Below are positions 11,501-22,020 of a stretch of 64,000 bases of DNA, in pieces. Position numbers and translations under genes: made by a program. Location: positions 4,650,001-4,714,000 of the forward strand of contig JALGAS010000004.1 of NCBI GenBank assembly GCA_023078685.1, read 5' to 3'. The notes under the pieces were generated by a model, which was not told the origin of the DNA, searched no databases, and worked only from the letters and a program-made list of their open reading frames with translations. The stretch comes from Neopestalotiopsis rosae. Taxonomy: Eukaryota > Ascomycota > Sordariomycetes > Amphisphaeriales > Sporocadaceae. Numbering within the stretch: position 1 is the stretch's first letter; every line of letters starts with the position of its first letter.

Positions 11501-13169
11501 TGTAATACACCTTGCAATTTGCAGAAGTGCCCCCCAGGTCGTATGCCTACGGCCAAAGACTGCACCACATTCACCACAGCACTAGACTGCACCGCCATCG
11601 TCAGCAGCTCAGCCGTTCAGACGTCGCCAACAACCAGCTGGTCGACCACTACTCGTACTCATTGCGACACGATGATTGACTGCGACATTACCGGAGTCAC
11701 GGTAACCACAACCATAACCAGCAGCGAGTCTGCCCTGCCCACTGCTGACGCTACTGGTACCTATGACTACTGGGACGACAGCGCTTACAACGATGCCAAC
11801 ATCTATGCAGCGATTGAGAGCGACTATGAAGACTGGGATAACTCGGCAGAGGCAACATCAACAACGTCCACAAAGCAGGCATCAACAACCACCACCACCC
11901 AAGTGGTCACTCACACGCCCCAGGCCGATTGCGCATACTGGGGCGAAGGCTTCTATCTCGGTGTCCTGCTTTACAACATCCGTGGTGGTTGGGCTGACGA
12001 AGACGAGGGTGCTGAACTCAAGAAGCAAGAGAATGGCTGCGGCGGCGTATCAGACTGGGACTGGCATGACGCAGACGATGATAGTTATGCTTACGTCTAC
12101 TACTACCTGCCAGGCACTTTGAAAGCTGGCTGCGTCGAACGTGCCATCGCATCTGCGGGAGGGCCGAAGCTTTCATGTGAAGATCAAGGTTATGGAAACA
12201 AGCCAGAGCTCGAGGGCGACAAGAACCTAGGTCGGCGGGATCTGTCTGTATTGAGTCCACGCAGCCCCACCGACGAAAGAAATCCCCTTGACGAGGGACT
12301 TTATCCTTCCTACACACCAATGCAGTGGCCCAGTCCATCTTCAGAGCTCACGACAGACCTGCCGACACGGAGGATGACAACGACAACCATTGTGGAGCCA
12401 AGTCCAAGTATTGTAGAGGTCACCAAGATCATCAAGAGGACTATTTCCCTGATAACCATTGCCAAGCCAACAACCACCCAGGCCACTCCGACCGTCAGTT
12501 ACACACCGTACATACCAGAGACATGGGACAACACGACCGTGGTATACACCTCAACCCTGACTTTGACAATCACGCTCAACGACACTGATATTGGCAACGC
12601 GACCACGACCGACGGCGACGCAACTACTACAACCAGCGACGTGGTTACCTTGACCAGCAGCACGGAGGCTACGCCGACTGGCAGCCTCGTCTCTCCCGAC
12701 GGCTCTTGCGGAGGCACCACCGGATACACCTGTCTTGGTTCTGAATATGGTGATTGCTGCAGCACCTATGGATACTGGTAAGTCATACACCAGTTTTTAC
12801 CACCTAATTGAACCAATTCCAGCAGTTTATTCCAAAATTGAAAAGAAAGCTAACTCGTCATCCAGCGGTTCCACGACCAGTTACTGCTCGACATACTGCG
12901 ATAGTGCCTTTGGAACCTGCGACACGGGCACCAAGGTCTCCGGTGACGGTAGCTGCGGCGGCGATAGCGGATATACGTGCATCGGGTCGGAATTTGGCGA
13001 TTGTTGTAGCATCTACGGATACTGGTAAGCACAAGACATCCCCTTCCTGTTGTCGAAGTTGTAAAGAAATGATTGGCTGACACGAATCCACCATGTTAGT
13101 GGTTCCACCACGGATTTCTGTTCTACCTACTGTGATACGGAGTCTACATTTGGAACGTGCAGTACTTGA
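8572..13169 (+). CDS. LysM/CBM18-containing GH18 chitinase, subgroup C (killer-toxin-like)
   Basis: Four exons (8572-8990, 9046-12777, 12866-13024, 13100-13169) give 1459 residues. Order: signal peptide (1 to about 28), two LysM-type Cys-rich domains (about 45-91 and 105-157), a CBM18 chitin-binding knot (about 195-220), the GH18 barrel (about 256-600) with catalytic DGIDFDWE at 364-371 (acid Glu371), Ser/Thr-rich linkers, eight 11-residue cysteine repeats (799-886), an Asp/Tyr-rich domain, then two C-terminal CBM18-like modules. This layout is that of subgroup C fungal chitinases, related to the alpha subunit of yeast killer toxin and secreted against chitinous walls. The ATG at 8572 is preferred to upstream in-frame ATGs because the signal peptide begins there. 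Both C-terminal introns split a CBM18 module at the same codon and phase. Confidence 0.93.
11021..11284 (+). repeat. Intragenic 33-bp repeat encoding eight Cys-Gly-rich units
   Basis: Eight uninterrupted 33-bp units inside the chitinase encode an 11-residue motif of form C-[STQ]-G-x-x-C-x-x-G-[GT]-x, and a further Cys follows at 11285. Codon-level divergence between units shows that the array is not freshly amplified, while the spacing is perfectly kept. It forms a cysteine-rich stalk between the Ser/Thr linker and the C-terminal part. Confidence 0.92.
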
Positions 13170-14357
13170 GAGACTAATGCACCTTAAATGAACTCAACGT
13201 CAGAACAATAATGGTATATGGTAGAGCCTCAGCCGATGCTACTGATGTGCTCTGTCATATTGACTTATTTTGTTTCCAGATCGCGAGGAGTTTTGTTGGC
13301 GTTGAGGGGCTTTGAAAATCTTACTTCACATATCAAATGCATGCTTGTTTTTGAACATACAAAACCAACGACAACGAGAGCTGATACCTTGATTTCCAAG
13401 TTTGTGTATTGTAGCTGACATTGGCAATGAATCATTTTCATCGGCCAAAGTTCATCAACGCACGGTGATCCATACAATTATAGGAACACCAGAATAGTCG
13501 GCAAATTGTTGCCTTGAATACGAAAAGGTCGGATGACTCTGCAGCTGTCGTGGCACAGATTAAGTTGGAGTCTTCTTGAGGAGTCACATGCGACTCTGGA
13601 ATTATAGGTTGACCTATCATATATACCGTGGATCTGACATTTTCCATAATTTCTTTTTCTTCATTTAATGATTTCCTATCTAAGATTATGTAAATTCTTC
13701 ATGCCGACCTTGATGATGTACAAAGCATGTTTGACGACTTCATTTGCCTCGGATCAGAATGCGAATCTCTCCGTGCCCGTTGCCTGTCAGCACCTTGATC
13801 CGCGTTGCTTGCACCCTAACCGCTGATCACGTCTTTGGTGTTCCCTTATTCTGCAGTCAGCAGCATAAAATCACGTTCTCGATGAGCCATTCGCTAGACG
13901 AAGCGTAAGCGACATGTGACGAGTTACGTCACTCAATAGACCCTTACGCCACCGCCAGGCTGAGAAGTGACATAAGCACGAGAATGCCCCTGAATGTTAG
14001 AGGCCTCACCCTGCAGCCAGTACCAATGGATCCTGTGCAACATATCCTTTGGATGTTCGGAACGGTTTTCTCACACCGACAGTCGACCGGTCGATTGATG
14101 GACGTGGTACATTTGACCCCTGATTTGCCGTTGCACCAGCAAAGGTGCTCAGCCTTATGGATTAAAATAGATTTTTAGACGCAGCTGGTAGGCTCGCCTC
14201 AACTCTAATTGATAGAAGGCCAGGCGCCACTACCCGGCACTTGCATCGGCCTCAACCTTATTCAGCGGAGTGCCCTAATTGATCCAGCGTACATGCAAGA
14301 TAGCTTGATATGAAACTTCGAGCGGCGTGTTTTGTTGACGCTTTCCACAGCAGTTAA

Positions 14358-14398
14358 AATCACGGGTGCCATTGAACCCGTGATTCGCAATGCGAATC
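14358..14398. repeat. Two overlapping perfect inverted repeats
   Basis: AATCACGGGT (14358-14367) and ACCCGTGATT (14376-14385) are exact reverse complements around an 8-nt loop. The end of the right arm also begins a second palindrome, GATTCGC/GCGAATC (14382-14388 and 14392-14398), with a 3-nt loop. The two hairpins are mutually exclusive. They could be an operator-like protein site or a relic of a mobile-element end. Confidence 0.6.
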
Positions 14399-14807
14399 TG
14401 ACCCCAAATAATCCTTCACTGTGGCACAAAATAGGCTATAATTTGAAAGCAAACACATATGTCACAGTCCTTTACGAGGTTGGCGCACGCGAACCAATGA
14501 GAAACGATGCATTTCAAACGATAACGAAGAGGCTGACGCCAATGTGCATCTGATTGGCGATCCTTGGTTAACCCGGGCAGCGCGACCAATCTCATGCTGG
14601 CTGGCGTGGTAAGCTTACAACGCCAAGGCTGCGGCTGGGCCCTGCCGTTAGGCTGACTCACCGAATCTTATGTCCATCTTTGCAGCTATGGCGCAGCTCC
14701 GAGTAGGCAATGCGAGCTGAGGCTGTACTGACGCCAAGTTGGAAGCAAACAATGCGGAATGGTAGTTGCCTGGGTGGCTACGTAGGACTTTGTGAGCAAC
14801 AGTCATG

Positions 14808-14815
14808 TATAAATA
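14808..14815 (+). promoter_or_regulatory. TATA-like box upstream of DyP peroxidase
   Basis: TATAAATA located 96 bp before the peroxidase ATG, a typical distance for a fungal core promoter. Confidence 0.45.
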
Positions 14816-14910
14816 TGGGGGAGGAAAGACTGGACAAACTTGACTCCATTGGTTCAATCATTATTACCAATACACAGGAGAAACTTATTACCATATTCAA
14901 AAATACAATC

Positions 14911-16688
14911 ATGGGTGACGCTCAGATTCCGTTGCAAAACAATGGGGCTCTCCCACCTCTGGACCTCAACAACATCCAAGGAGATATCCTGTAAGATCAT
15001 TTCCAGCCTGTGCACTTAGAAACCTATACTCATGGAAATCAAGTGAGGGTATTGCCAAGAAGGTGCAGACGTTCTTCTTCTTCACCATCAAGAAGGATCA
15101 GGTTGCCGCGTTTCAGGACCAACTCACACACCTCCTTCCCCTGATCACATCAGCACAGGGTGCCAGAAGCTTTCGCGAAGAGATCGTGGATGCCAAGAGA
15201 AAGATCGCCCCAACTGGCCACCAGATTGGCTTGATTGAGAACAGTGCCGTCAACATTGCATTCTCCCAATTCGGTCTGACCAAAGTGAGTGCTTGCGTTG
15301 TATTCATTGCTCTTGATTCGTGCCTCCGCCACTAACCTTCGAATTCAATAGCTCGGAATCAACGATGACATCAAGGATGACGCATTCAAGCTGGGCCAAC
15401 AGAAGGATGCTGAATTTCTCGGTGACAAGACTGAGACTTGGGATCCAGCATTCAAGAACGAAATTGATGGTGTCATACTCGTAGCTGCTAGCCACCAACA
15501 CGTGCTCAACCGTGGTTGGGATAAAGTCAAGCACATCTTCCACTGCGGCCAAAAGGACGCCAGTATCGAAGTCGTCAAAGAACTTGACGGAAAGCTGAGA
15601 CCTGGTGCTGAAAAGGGACATGAACAGTACGTCAAGCCTCCCGGGATTGATATGCGAGGATAATAGTTGACAGGAAAAACAACAGCTTCGGATTCAACGA
15701 TGGTCTCTCTCAGCCGTCGGTCGAAGGCGTTTCGGCCCCAGATATGGACGGACCCGTTGACCCGCCCGTGAGACAAGGCATCATTCTCCTCGGCCGAGAC
15801 GGTGACTTTGGCAAGATCAACCCAGGTGACCCACCGAACCCCAACCCCACCCTCGTTCCGCGTCCGTCATGGGCCATCGATGGCAGCTTCTTGGCCTTCC
15901 GCTACCTCAAGCAGCTGGTACCCGAGTTTGATGCCTTCTTGGAGCAGACCGCCAACACTATGGACTTGGGTTTCGAAGTGCCCAAGAAGGAAGTGAAGGA
16001 CCTTCTTGGTGCGCGTCTCGTCGGTCGCTGGAAGAGTGGTGCACCGATCCAGCTGGCTCCTCTCAAGGACGATCCCGCGCTGGCTGCCCCCGGCAAGAAC
16101 CAGGACTTCCGTTTTGATATCAAGAGCCAAGAGCTTTGCCCTTATGCAGCACATATCCGCAAGACTAACCCTCGTGGCGACCTTGATGGCACGGATGCCA
16201 ACGGAAAGTTCTCGAACGGTACCGAGATCCGCCGCATCATCCGTCGCGGCATCACATTCGGACCCGAGGTCACGCACCAGGAGAAGGTCAACAAGAAGAG
16301 TTCAGATGATGACAAGCTCGAGAGAGGTCTCTTGTTCGCTTGCTACCAAAGTAACCTTACGAACGGTTTCCAGTTCATTCAGCACAGTAAGTTCTCTATG
16401 ATTGTATCTGCGCACAGAGTGTTTGTTAGCTGACACCGGGCATCAGGCTGGGCAAACAACACCGGCTTTCCACCAAACACCAATACTACACCTGGTTTCG
16501 ATCCCTTGATCGGTGTGGCTCCGGAAGGCACCCCGAGGACAATGGAGGGCGCTTTCAAGACTGACTTGACCAAGCAACTTACCCTGACTGCCGACTGGGT
16601 CATTTCACGTGGTGGCGAGTATTTCTTTACTCCCTCCATCTCTGCATTGAAGACGACTTTTGCCAAGAAGGCTAAGAGGATTAATTAG
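14911..16688 (+). CDS. DyP-type heme peroxidase
   Basis: Five exons (14911-14990, 15044-15284, 15352-15626, 15686-16386, 16447-16688) give 512 residues. The diagnostic DyP motif is HFGFNDGLSQP at about residues 199-209, rebuilt across the third intron; its Asp204 is the expected distal acid. A conserved His at about 355 (in AAHIRKTNP) fits the proximal heme ligand, and an Arg-rich EIRRIIRRG segment near 379 fits the distal Arg region. DyP enzymes use hydrogen peroxide to oxidise dyes, phenolics and lignin-like compounds. No signal peptide precedes the domain, unlike many secreted basidiomycete DyPs, so an intracellular role in peroxide or aromatic detoxification is inferred. Exon phases all agree. 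Confidence 0.92.
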
Positions 16689-17165
16689 CCTATGTTGTTC
16701 TAAAGTTGCTATGGCGCATTGCAGTGGGTTTGCCAGCTAGCTCTTTGGTAGTCACTTCGAACTCAATAGAATGAAATTTAGTATTCTCCCAACGTTTCCA
16801 GATCCAGTGTGTGATTAAGGCATGGCGCTTTTCTGAATCTTGTCAAGCTTTTGTCCCTGATTTCTCATTTCTGACCATACCGGCGCGGGGATCCTTGCCT
16901 CACATCCGCCCGATTTTTCTGGACTTCTGCCCTCAAGTTTGAAGGATCGTGAACCCTGCTCGCTCACACGCTAAACAACACGGCCAAACTTCAACGCATC
17001 CTCATTCGCATCACCAGGACATTACTCCTCCTCCTTCCACGTGCGACATCATCCATCTTTTGCGGTCTTGCTCCTCTGACCAATCCCTAGATCCATTCGT
17101 AGTCCTCTCTTCAATCCTCCAGCTTTTGTCGCTATCTTTCATGCGTATCGTCGCTAGGCGCCCTG
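16689..17165. other. Intergenic region upstream of HET gene
   Basis: A spacer of 477 bp. The right half is pyrimidine-rich (CT-rich runs at about 17000-17120), a common feature of constitutive filamentous-fungal promoters. No gene seen. Confidence 0.4.
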
Positions 17166-19127
17166 ATGTACACCAGTCTCAATCCTGGTCGGGCAGAGAT
17201 CCGGCTGCTTAGCGTCGTACCGTCGGCAGGACCTGAAGCCAAGGTCGCCTGCGAAATCACCATTGCCCAACTGCAAGACTCTCCTCCACGATATGCAGCC
17301 TTGTCGTATGTATGGGGCAACCCGACAGACACTGAAGAAATCCTGGTCAATGGGCAGCCATTTCAAGCAACCAAGAGCTTGGCATCGGCGCTGAGGCAAT
17401 TCAGGCACTCGTACGTTGGGAAAAATGATGCGCCTGCATTCTTGTGGGCGGACGCGGTCTGCATCAACCAGCAAGACTTGGCGGAGAGAGCGCAGCAGGT
17501 CACCCTCATGGGATCCATCTACTCCCGAGCAGACCGTGTCATTTCGTGGCTTGGCCCGTCTGACGAGTCTACAGAACTAGCTTTCAATCTGATCAAGGCG
17601 TGTGCTGGCCATGTCACCACGACCGAGAAGAAGCTGGGCGCTTATCCCGAGTCCCACATCGCTTTCTCTGAGTCAGATCTCGACTTCATGGGACAGAATT
17701 CTGAGTTTTACGAGCAAAACACTGAGAGGTTCGCTAGGAACAAAGCTTGGAATGCCATAGACATACTCAGTAGTCATGTCTACTGGACGCGTATATGGAT
17801 TGTACAAGAGGTCGCACTGGCGCACACACCAGACTGCATCATAATCCACTGCGGTAAAGAGACCATGACGTTCAAACAGCTGGGCGATTTCAACCTGTTC
17901 GCCGAGCGGTTCTTGGAGCAGAAGCCGCTCAAGCCGATCTTCTTTGACCAGCGCGTATGGGACTGGGTCATCCACGACAGCGAGCTATCGCTTCTGTTCA
18001 TCAACCTCATTCCATTGCTGAAGAAGGCGGCGGGAGAACATGACTACCGCCTGGTCGCACACATCAGCGCAGTGTGTCGCGCTACGGACCCCCGAGATGC
18101 CGTCTTTGGGCTTGCTGGCATCATGGAGACAGACATCGTTCCGGACTATACCAAGCAGCCTGTCGAAGTATACAGGGATCTCGTGGCTGCTGCATTGCGC
18201 CATAAAAAGTACAAAAACTTCTTTTGCACGGCGGGACTTATTCGTGAGGACAGGAGCAATTCTGTCTTCCCGTCCTGGGTACCGAAATACCACACATTGA
18301 AGGACGACATGAACTATGCCATTTTGCCACCAAATTCTTTCGCGCAAGCTTGGCTGGACGAAGTGCACCCCAAGGGTCCAATGATCCTGGACGCGCAGAG
18401 AATACGGTTTGCTGGCGTGGAACTGGACCAATGCACAAAGGTGATCAGATATGTTGGAGATCCGCAGCCTGATCCGTTCAACGATTTAATGAAGAAGTTT
18501 TGGTGGACATGTTTAGAGTTCCTCAAAACGTGGGACGCGGAGCACGCTAGAAATGGAACCTACCCGCTGGAATCTCTGCTGCGCGCGCTAAACAAGGGCA
18601 GAGATACTCATGGTCGTCCGTTGCACATCTCGACGTCACTTCAATGCACAGTAGCTCATGCATTTAGGATCATCCTCCTCACTGGGGAACCTCAAGATGA
18701 TGAGACCGCAAAGACGAAGTACCAGTCTTTGGGGTATGCGAGCCTTGAAGAGGCGAGAGCGGCTCTCGACGACGCGTTTGTGGGATCTGGCGCGCCCGAT
18801 ATATCGACATTGAGCAGTGCGCTCAGTGAATCAGAGTATGAAGACTCGGTCGGTGCGTTTAATCAAATGACGCGTTTATTATTTAAGTGGATTGGCTGGC
18901 CACTGTTCATCGCCAGTAGCGGGCGTGTTGGACTGGCACCACCGGCTATTTGTGAGGGTGACATTGTATGCCTTCTAGAAGGTTTTACGATACCCTGTCT
19001 ACTGCGCAGGGTCGGTGGGGATTTTGTATTGGTGGGGTCATGTTATGTCAATGGGTTGTCGGATGGTGAGCCCTTGCAGCTCTTGAAAGATGGCGGCATT
19101 AAGCTCGACATGTTTGACATACGATGA
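17166..19127 (+). CDS. HET-domain (heterokaryon incompatibility) protein
   Basis: Uninterrupted 653-codon gene. The N-terminal third carries the HET domain (PF06985): YAALSYVWG at residues 43-51, followed about 45 residues later by the WADAVCINQQD block and then RADRVISWLG. These are the three conserved blocks of the family. HET domains act in vegetative incompatibility and cell death after hyphal fusion and are thought to be effector modules related to TIR-like folds. The remaining C-terminal part has no recognisable repeats (no WD40, ankyrin or NACHT visible), which places it among the many HET-only proteins of ascomycetes. A cytoplasmic location is expected. Its sensing partner cannot be read from the sequence. 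Confidence 0.93.
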   Translation: MYTSLNPGRAEIRLLSVVPSAGPEAKVACEITIAQLQDSPPRYAALSYVWGNPTDTEEILVNGQPFQATKSLASALRQFRHSYVGKNDAPAFLWADAVCINQQDLAERAQQVTLMGSIYSRADRVISWLGPSDESTELAFNLIKACAGHVTTTEKKLGAYPESHIAFSESDLDFMGQNSEFYEQNTERFARNKAWNAIDILSSHVYWTRIWIVQEVALAHTPDCIIIHCGKETMTFKQLGDFNLFAERFLEQKPLKPIFFDQRVWDWVIHDSELSLLFINLIPLLKKAAGEHDYRLVAHISAVCRATDPRDAVFGLAGIMETDIVPDYTKQPVEVYRDLVAAALRHKKYKNFFCTAGLIREDRSNSVFPSWVPKYHTLKDDMNYAILPPNSFAQAWLDEVHPKGPMILDAQRIRFAGVELDQCTKVIRYVGDPQPDPFNDLMKKFWWTCLEFLKTWDAEHARNGTYPLESLLRALNKGRDTHGRPLHISTSLQCTVAHAFRIILLTGEPQDDETAKTKYQSLGYASLEEARAALDDAFVGSGAPDISTLSSALSESEYEDSVGAFNQMTRLLFKWIGWPLFIASSGRVGLAPPAICEGDIVCLLEGFTIPCLLRRVGGDFVLVGSCYVNGLSDGEPLQLLKDGGIKLDMFDIR

Positions 19128-19762
19128 AGGTGTTGCTGAGCAGACATTCTTGGTGAAATTCAGTGCGTGGGACTCGGCGTTGCGGCTAGGACAGAGATCG
19201 TTCATCAATCCGATTGTCAGCCTGAAGAATGATCGAATTCCAGACTGTAACTGAAATGTTTGTCACCGTCTCTGTCAAGCGACCGATCTGAAGAATGCCA
19301 ATTCACTGTTATCATTCAGACGCAAGGTCGCGTTCCTGAGATATCCCATAGCACTAATAGCGCTAGTCAGCAGTAAGCCTAGATCATTCCCGTTGGTCGG
19401 TAGCCATAGCTTGAAAAGCAGGGTCAACCTTGTTTAAAAGGAACTGTTATTGATACAAGTATGGGGATCGGGCTGCTCCGCGACGATAAGGTCATCATAT
19501 CCGGGTCTAATGAGTGTACAACTACAACCCGGACCAAAAGCCAAGCTTTATTTCCGAGAAACGCATCGGATGATGGCGACAAAATAACGCGCGCTGTTGG
19601 GAGCATAAGCATCACTGACGATGAACTCGGCCGACATGAAAGGAAGACAGGCTTCTCCGAGGCATATAAATACAGGCATATGAGATGTCGCGTGGCAAAA
19701 CCCCCACGTACCTGGTTGCGATCCGGGGCAGTCAGTAAACTAGGGCCAATACCATATGCACA
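19128..19762. other. Intergenic region upstream of amidase
   Basis: A 635-bp spacer containing the amidase promoter, with a TATA-like box at 19665. No coding signal on either strand. Confidence 0.4.
19665..19672 (+). promoter_or_regulatory. TATA-like box upstream of amidase
   Basis: TATAAATA lies about 95 bp before the amidase ATG, matching the position seen before the DyP gene. Confidence 0.45.
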
Positions 19763-21784
19763 ATGAGAAGCGCATCCGTCCACAGTGTTGCGGCGATTGC
19801 TGCCAGCCTTTGCAGTTTGGCCTCTGGCAATCGCTTACATCGCCGGAGCGAGTGTGCCAATAGCCAGTACCAAGATGACGGCCGGAACAGCAGTGCCACG
19901 CCGTTTCCGATGGCTCTGTGTAATGGTGTCTTCATTGAGGATGCGACAATCGATGAACTGCAGCTCTACATGAGCCATGGCAGACTTACAAGTCAACAAC
20001 TTGTCGAGTGTTATCTAGCCCGCATAGAGCAGACCAATAAGTATGTTCAACTGGCAATGAGACAAATTACCACGTGTATATTCTCGATGATTTACTGACC
20101 TTGCATAGATATCTTCACTCGATCAGTGAGACCAATCCGGATGCGCTGTCAATTGCTGCGACTCTTGACAATGAGCGATCTGCTTCAGGACCTCGCGGAC
20201 CTATGCATGGCATCCCATTCGTGGTCAAAGATAACTACTACACGGATGACAAGCATAACACATCCGAAGGAGGCCTCGTTTTACTGGGCGGTAGATACTC
20301 CGAAGAGGCCACGGTTGTCGCCAAGATCCGGGCGGCCGGCGGTGTACTACTCGGCCATGCTTCACTGTCAGAAGCGGCTGATCACCGAGCGCTTACCAAC
20401 TTCTCAGACGGCTATTCGACCAGAGCGGGCCAAATTAGGAACCCATACAACCTGACCCAAGGAACTAGTGGCAGCAGTGGTGGCTCTGCTGTGGCAGTAG
20501 CCAGCAACCAAGCAGCGATTGCGTTCGGAAGCGAGACTCATGGTTCTTTAGTTCACCCTTCTTCGCACCTCGGCTTGTACACCATCAAATCGACACCGGG
20601 GCTATTATCGCGACACGGCATCGTACCCGGAAGCTTTTACCATGATACGCCGGGTCCCATGGCGCGGTCCATGAAGGACGTCGCCTACCTGTTGGACATC
20701 ATGGCCGGGGCCGACCGTTATGACAACTTGACTTGGAACGCTTTGGGTCATCTTCCAGAAGAAGGTTATGCGGCGCATCTGACCCAGAAGGAAAGTCTGC
20801 GCGGTATGAAGCTGGGCTTACCCTGGAATCCTTATTGGTCGACCAATCCGGTAAGTCAATCACCCCAACGTGGTCTTGAAATATCATTTAACATTTCACG
20901 GTAGGCGGTCAATGCGCCTGATCAGCGTGTCAAGTATGAAGCACTTCTCGACCAGCTCAAGGCCGCTGGCGCCGAGCTTTACAACATCAGCGTGCGTGAT
21001 TGAGCCAGTCCTGTAACAATTTAGCATTGCCACTAACCATTTCTAGTATATTCCTGGTATACAGGAGATCGCCAATCCTTATGGTTTTGGACAACCATCA
21101 GACACCCCCGACAGTCGCCAGCAATTGACCGTCTACGAAGTGCTTCTCGACGTTGCATACGCCGAGTGGCTGAGAAACTGGACCTTTTCAGTCGACGATG
21201 AACGCTACGGAATGAGTACACTGACGGAAATGGCCGCCTGGAACGACGCCCACAATGACACGACTGGCGCGCTTGGTAACAGCACGTGGTGGTACAATAC
21301 CGAGACCGGCCAGGACTTTTACGATCTCGCAATCGCCACCAACGGAACACAAGGCGACGCTTTTTGGGCAAACTTTGGCTGGGGACGGCAAACTGCGCAG
21401 ACGGCCATCGATGGCGGTCACGCCTACACCACTGACAATGGCACCGTGATTGAGCTCGATGCTCTGCTCATTCCGAACGACGACACTGGTACTGGAAGCC
21501 AAGCCTGTGCTTCCATCCCGTCGTACGCCGGGTACCCTATCGCGGCTTTTCCGGTTGGTCAGACGGGATACTCAGTCCCATTCGGCCTCTGCCTCTGGGG
21601 TCGCCAGTGGGGCGAAGCCCAGCTCGTACATGTTGCCTCGGCTATGGAAGATCTATTTAGGTGGCAAGGGGTCCCTGAGTGGCATAATTACGATACTGCT
21701 GAAGGTAAATGGGATACTCCTTGGCCAGGTTACAGTTGCAGCGAGGAATCTCTTGACGCCTACGCATGCGATTCATCCACATAG
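19763..21784 (+). CDS. Amidase-signature family hydrolase
   Basis: Four exons (19763-20040, 20109-20850, 20905-20991, 21047-21784), all in phase, give 614 residues. The amidase signature is clear: catalytic Lys133 in VVKDN, the Gly/Ser block GTSGSSGGSAV (211-221) with cis-Ser215, and nucleophile Ser239 in GSETHGS. The 24-residue gap between the two serines is that of the family (Ser-cisSer-Lys triad). The usual residue before the final Gly-Ser is Asp or Gly; here it is His237. The enzyme should hydrolyse an amide or ester bond. The N-terminus (residues 1 to about 22) is Ala/Ser-rich and weakly hydrophobic, and several Asn-X-Thr/Ser sites are present, so secretion is possible but not certain. 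Substrate unknown. Confidence 0.9.
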
Positions 21785-22020
21785 GTCCAGAATCAGATGA
21801 GGACGGAATGCAAAAGACTCAAATGGAAATTGCTCTCAAAAAGAGTATAGCTCGTAAACCGAGCGCTATAAAGCTATCTGCAGGGAAACATGCCAGCTCG
21901 CAATCTAAACTTAGCTATAAAACAACGATTACCTCAACTTCGGACTGATCAACATTTCCAACTCACTCCTCATAATGATGTTTGCGAAGGGCAAGTGGTA
22001 ACCCATGATGCCCCTGAGCC

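Larger units (their letters stand above)
13170..14910. other. Intergenic region between chitinase and DyP peroxidase
   Basis: About 1.7 kb without a supportable gene. It holds overlapping perfect inverted repeats at 14358-14398 and a TATA-like box close to the peroxidase start. Open frames here are short and featureless. Confidence 0.45.
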
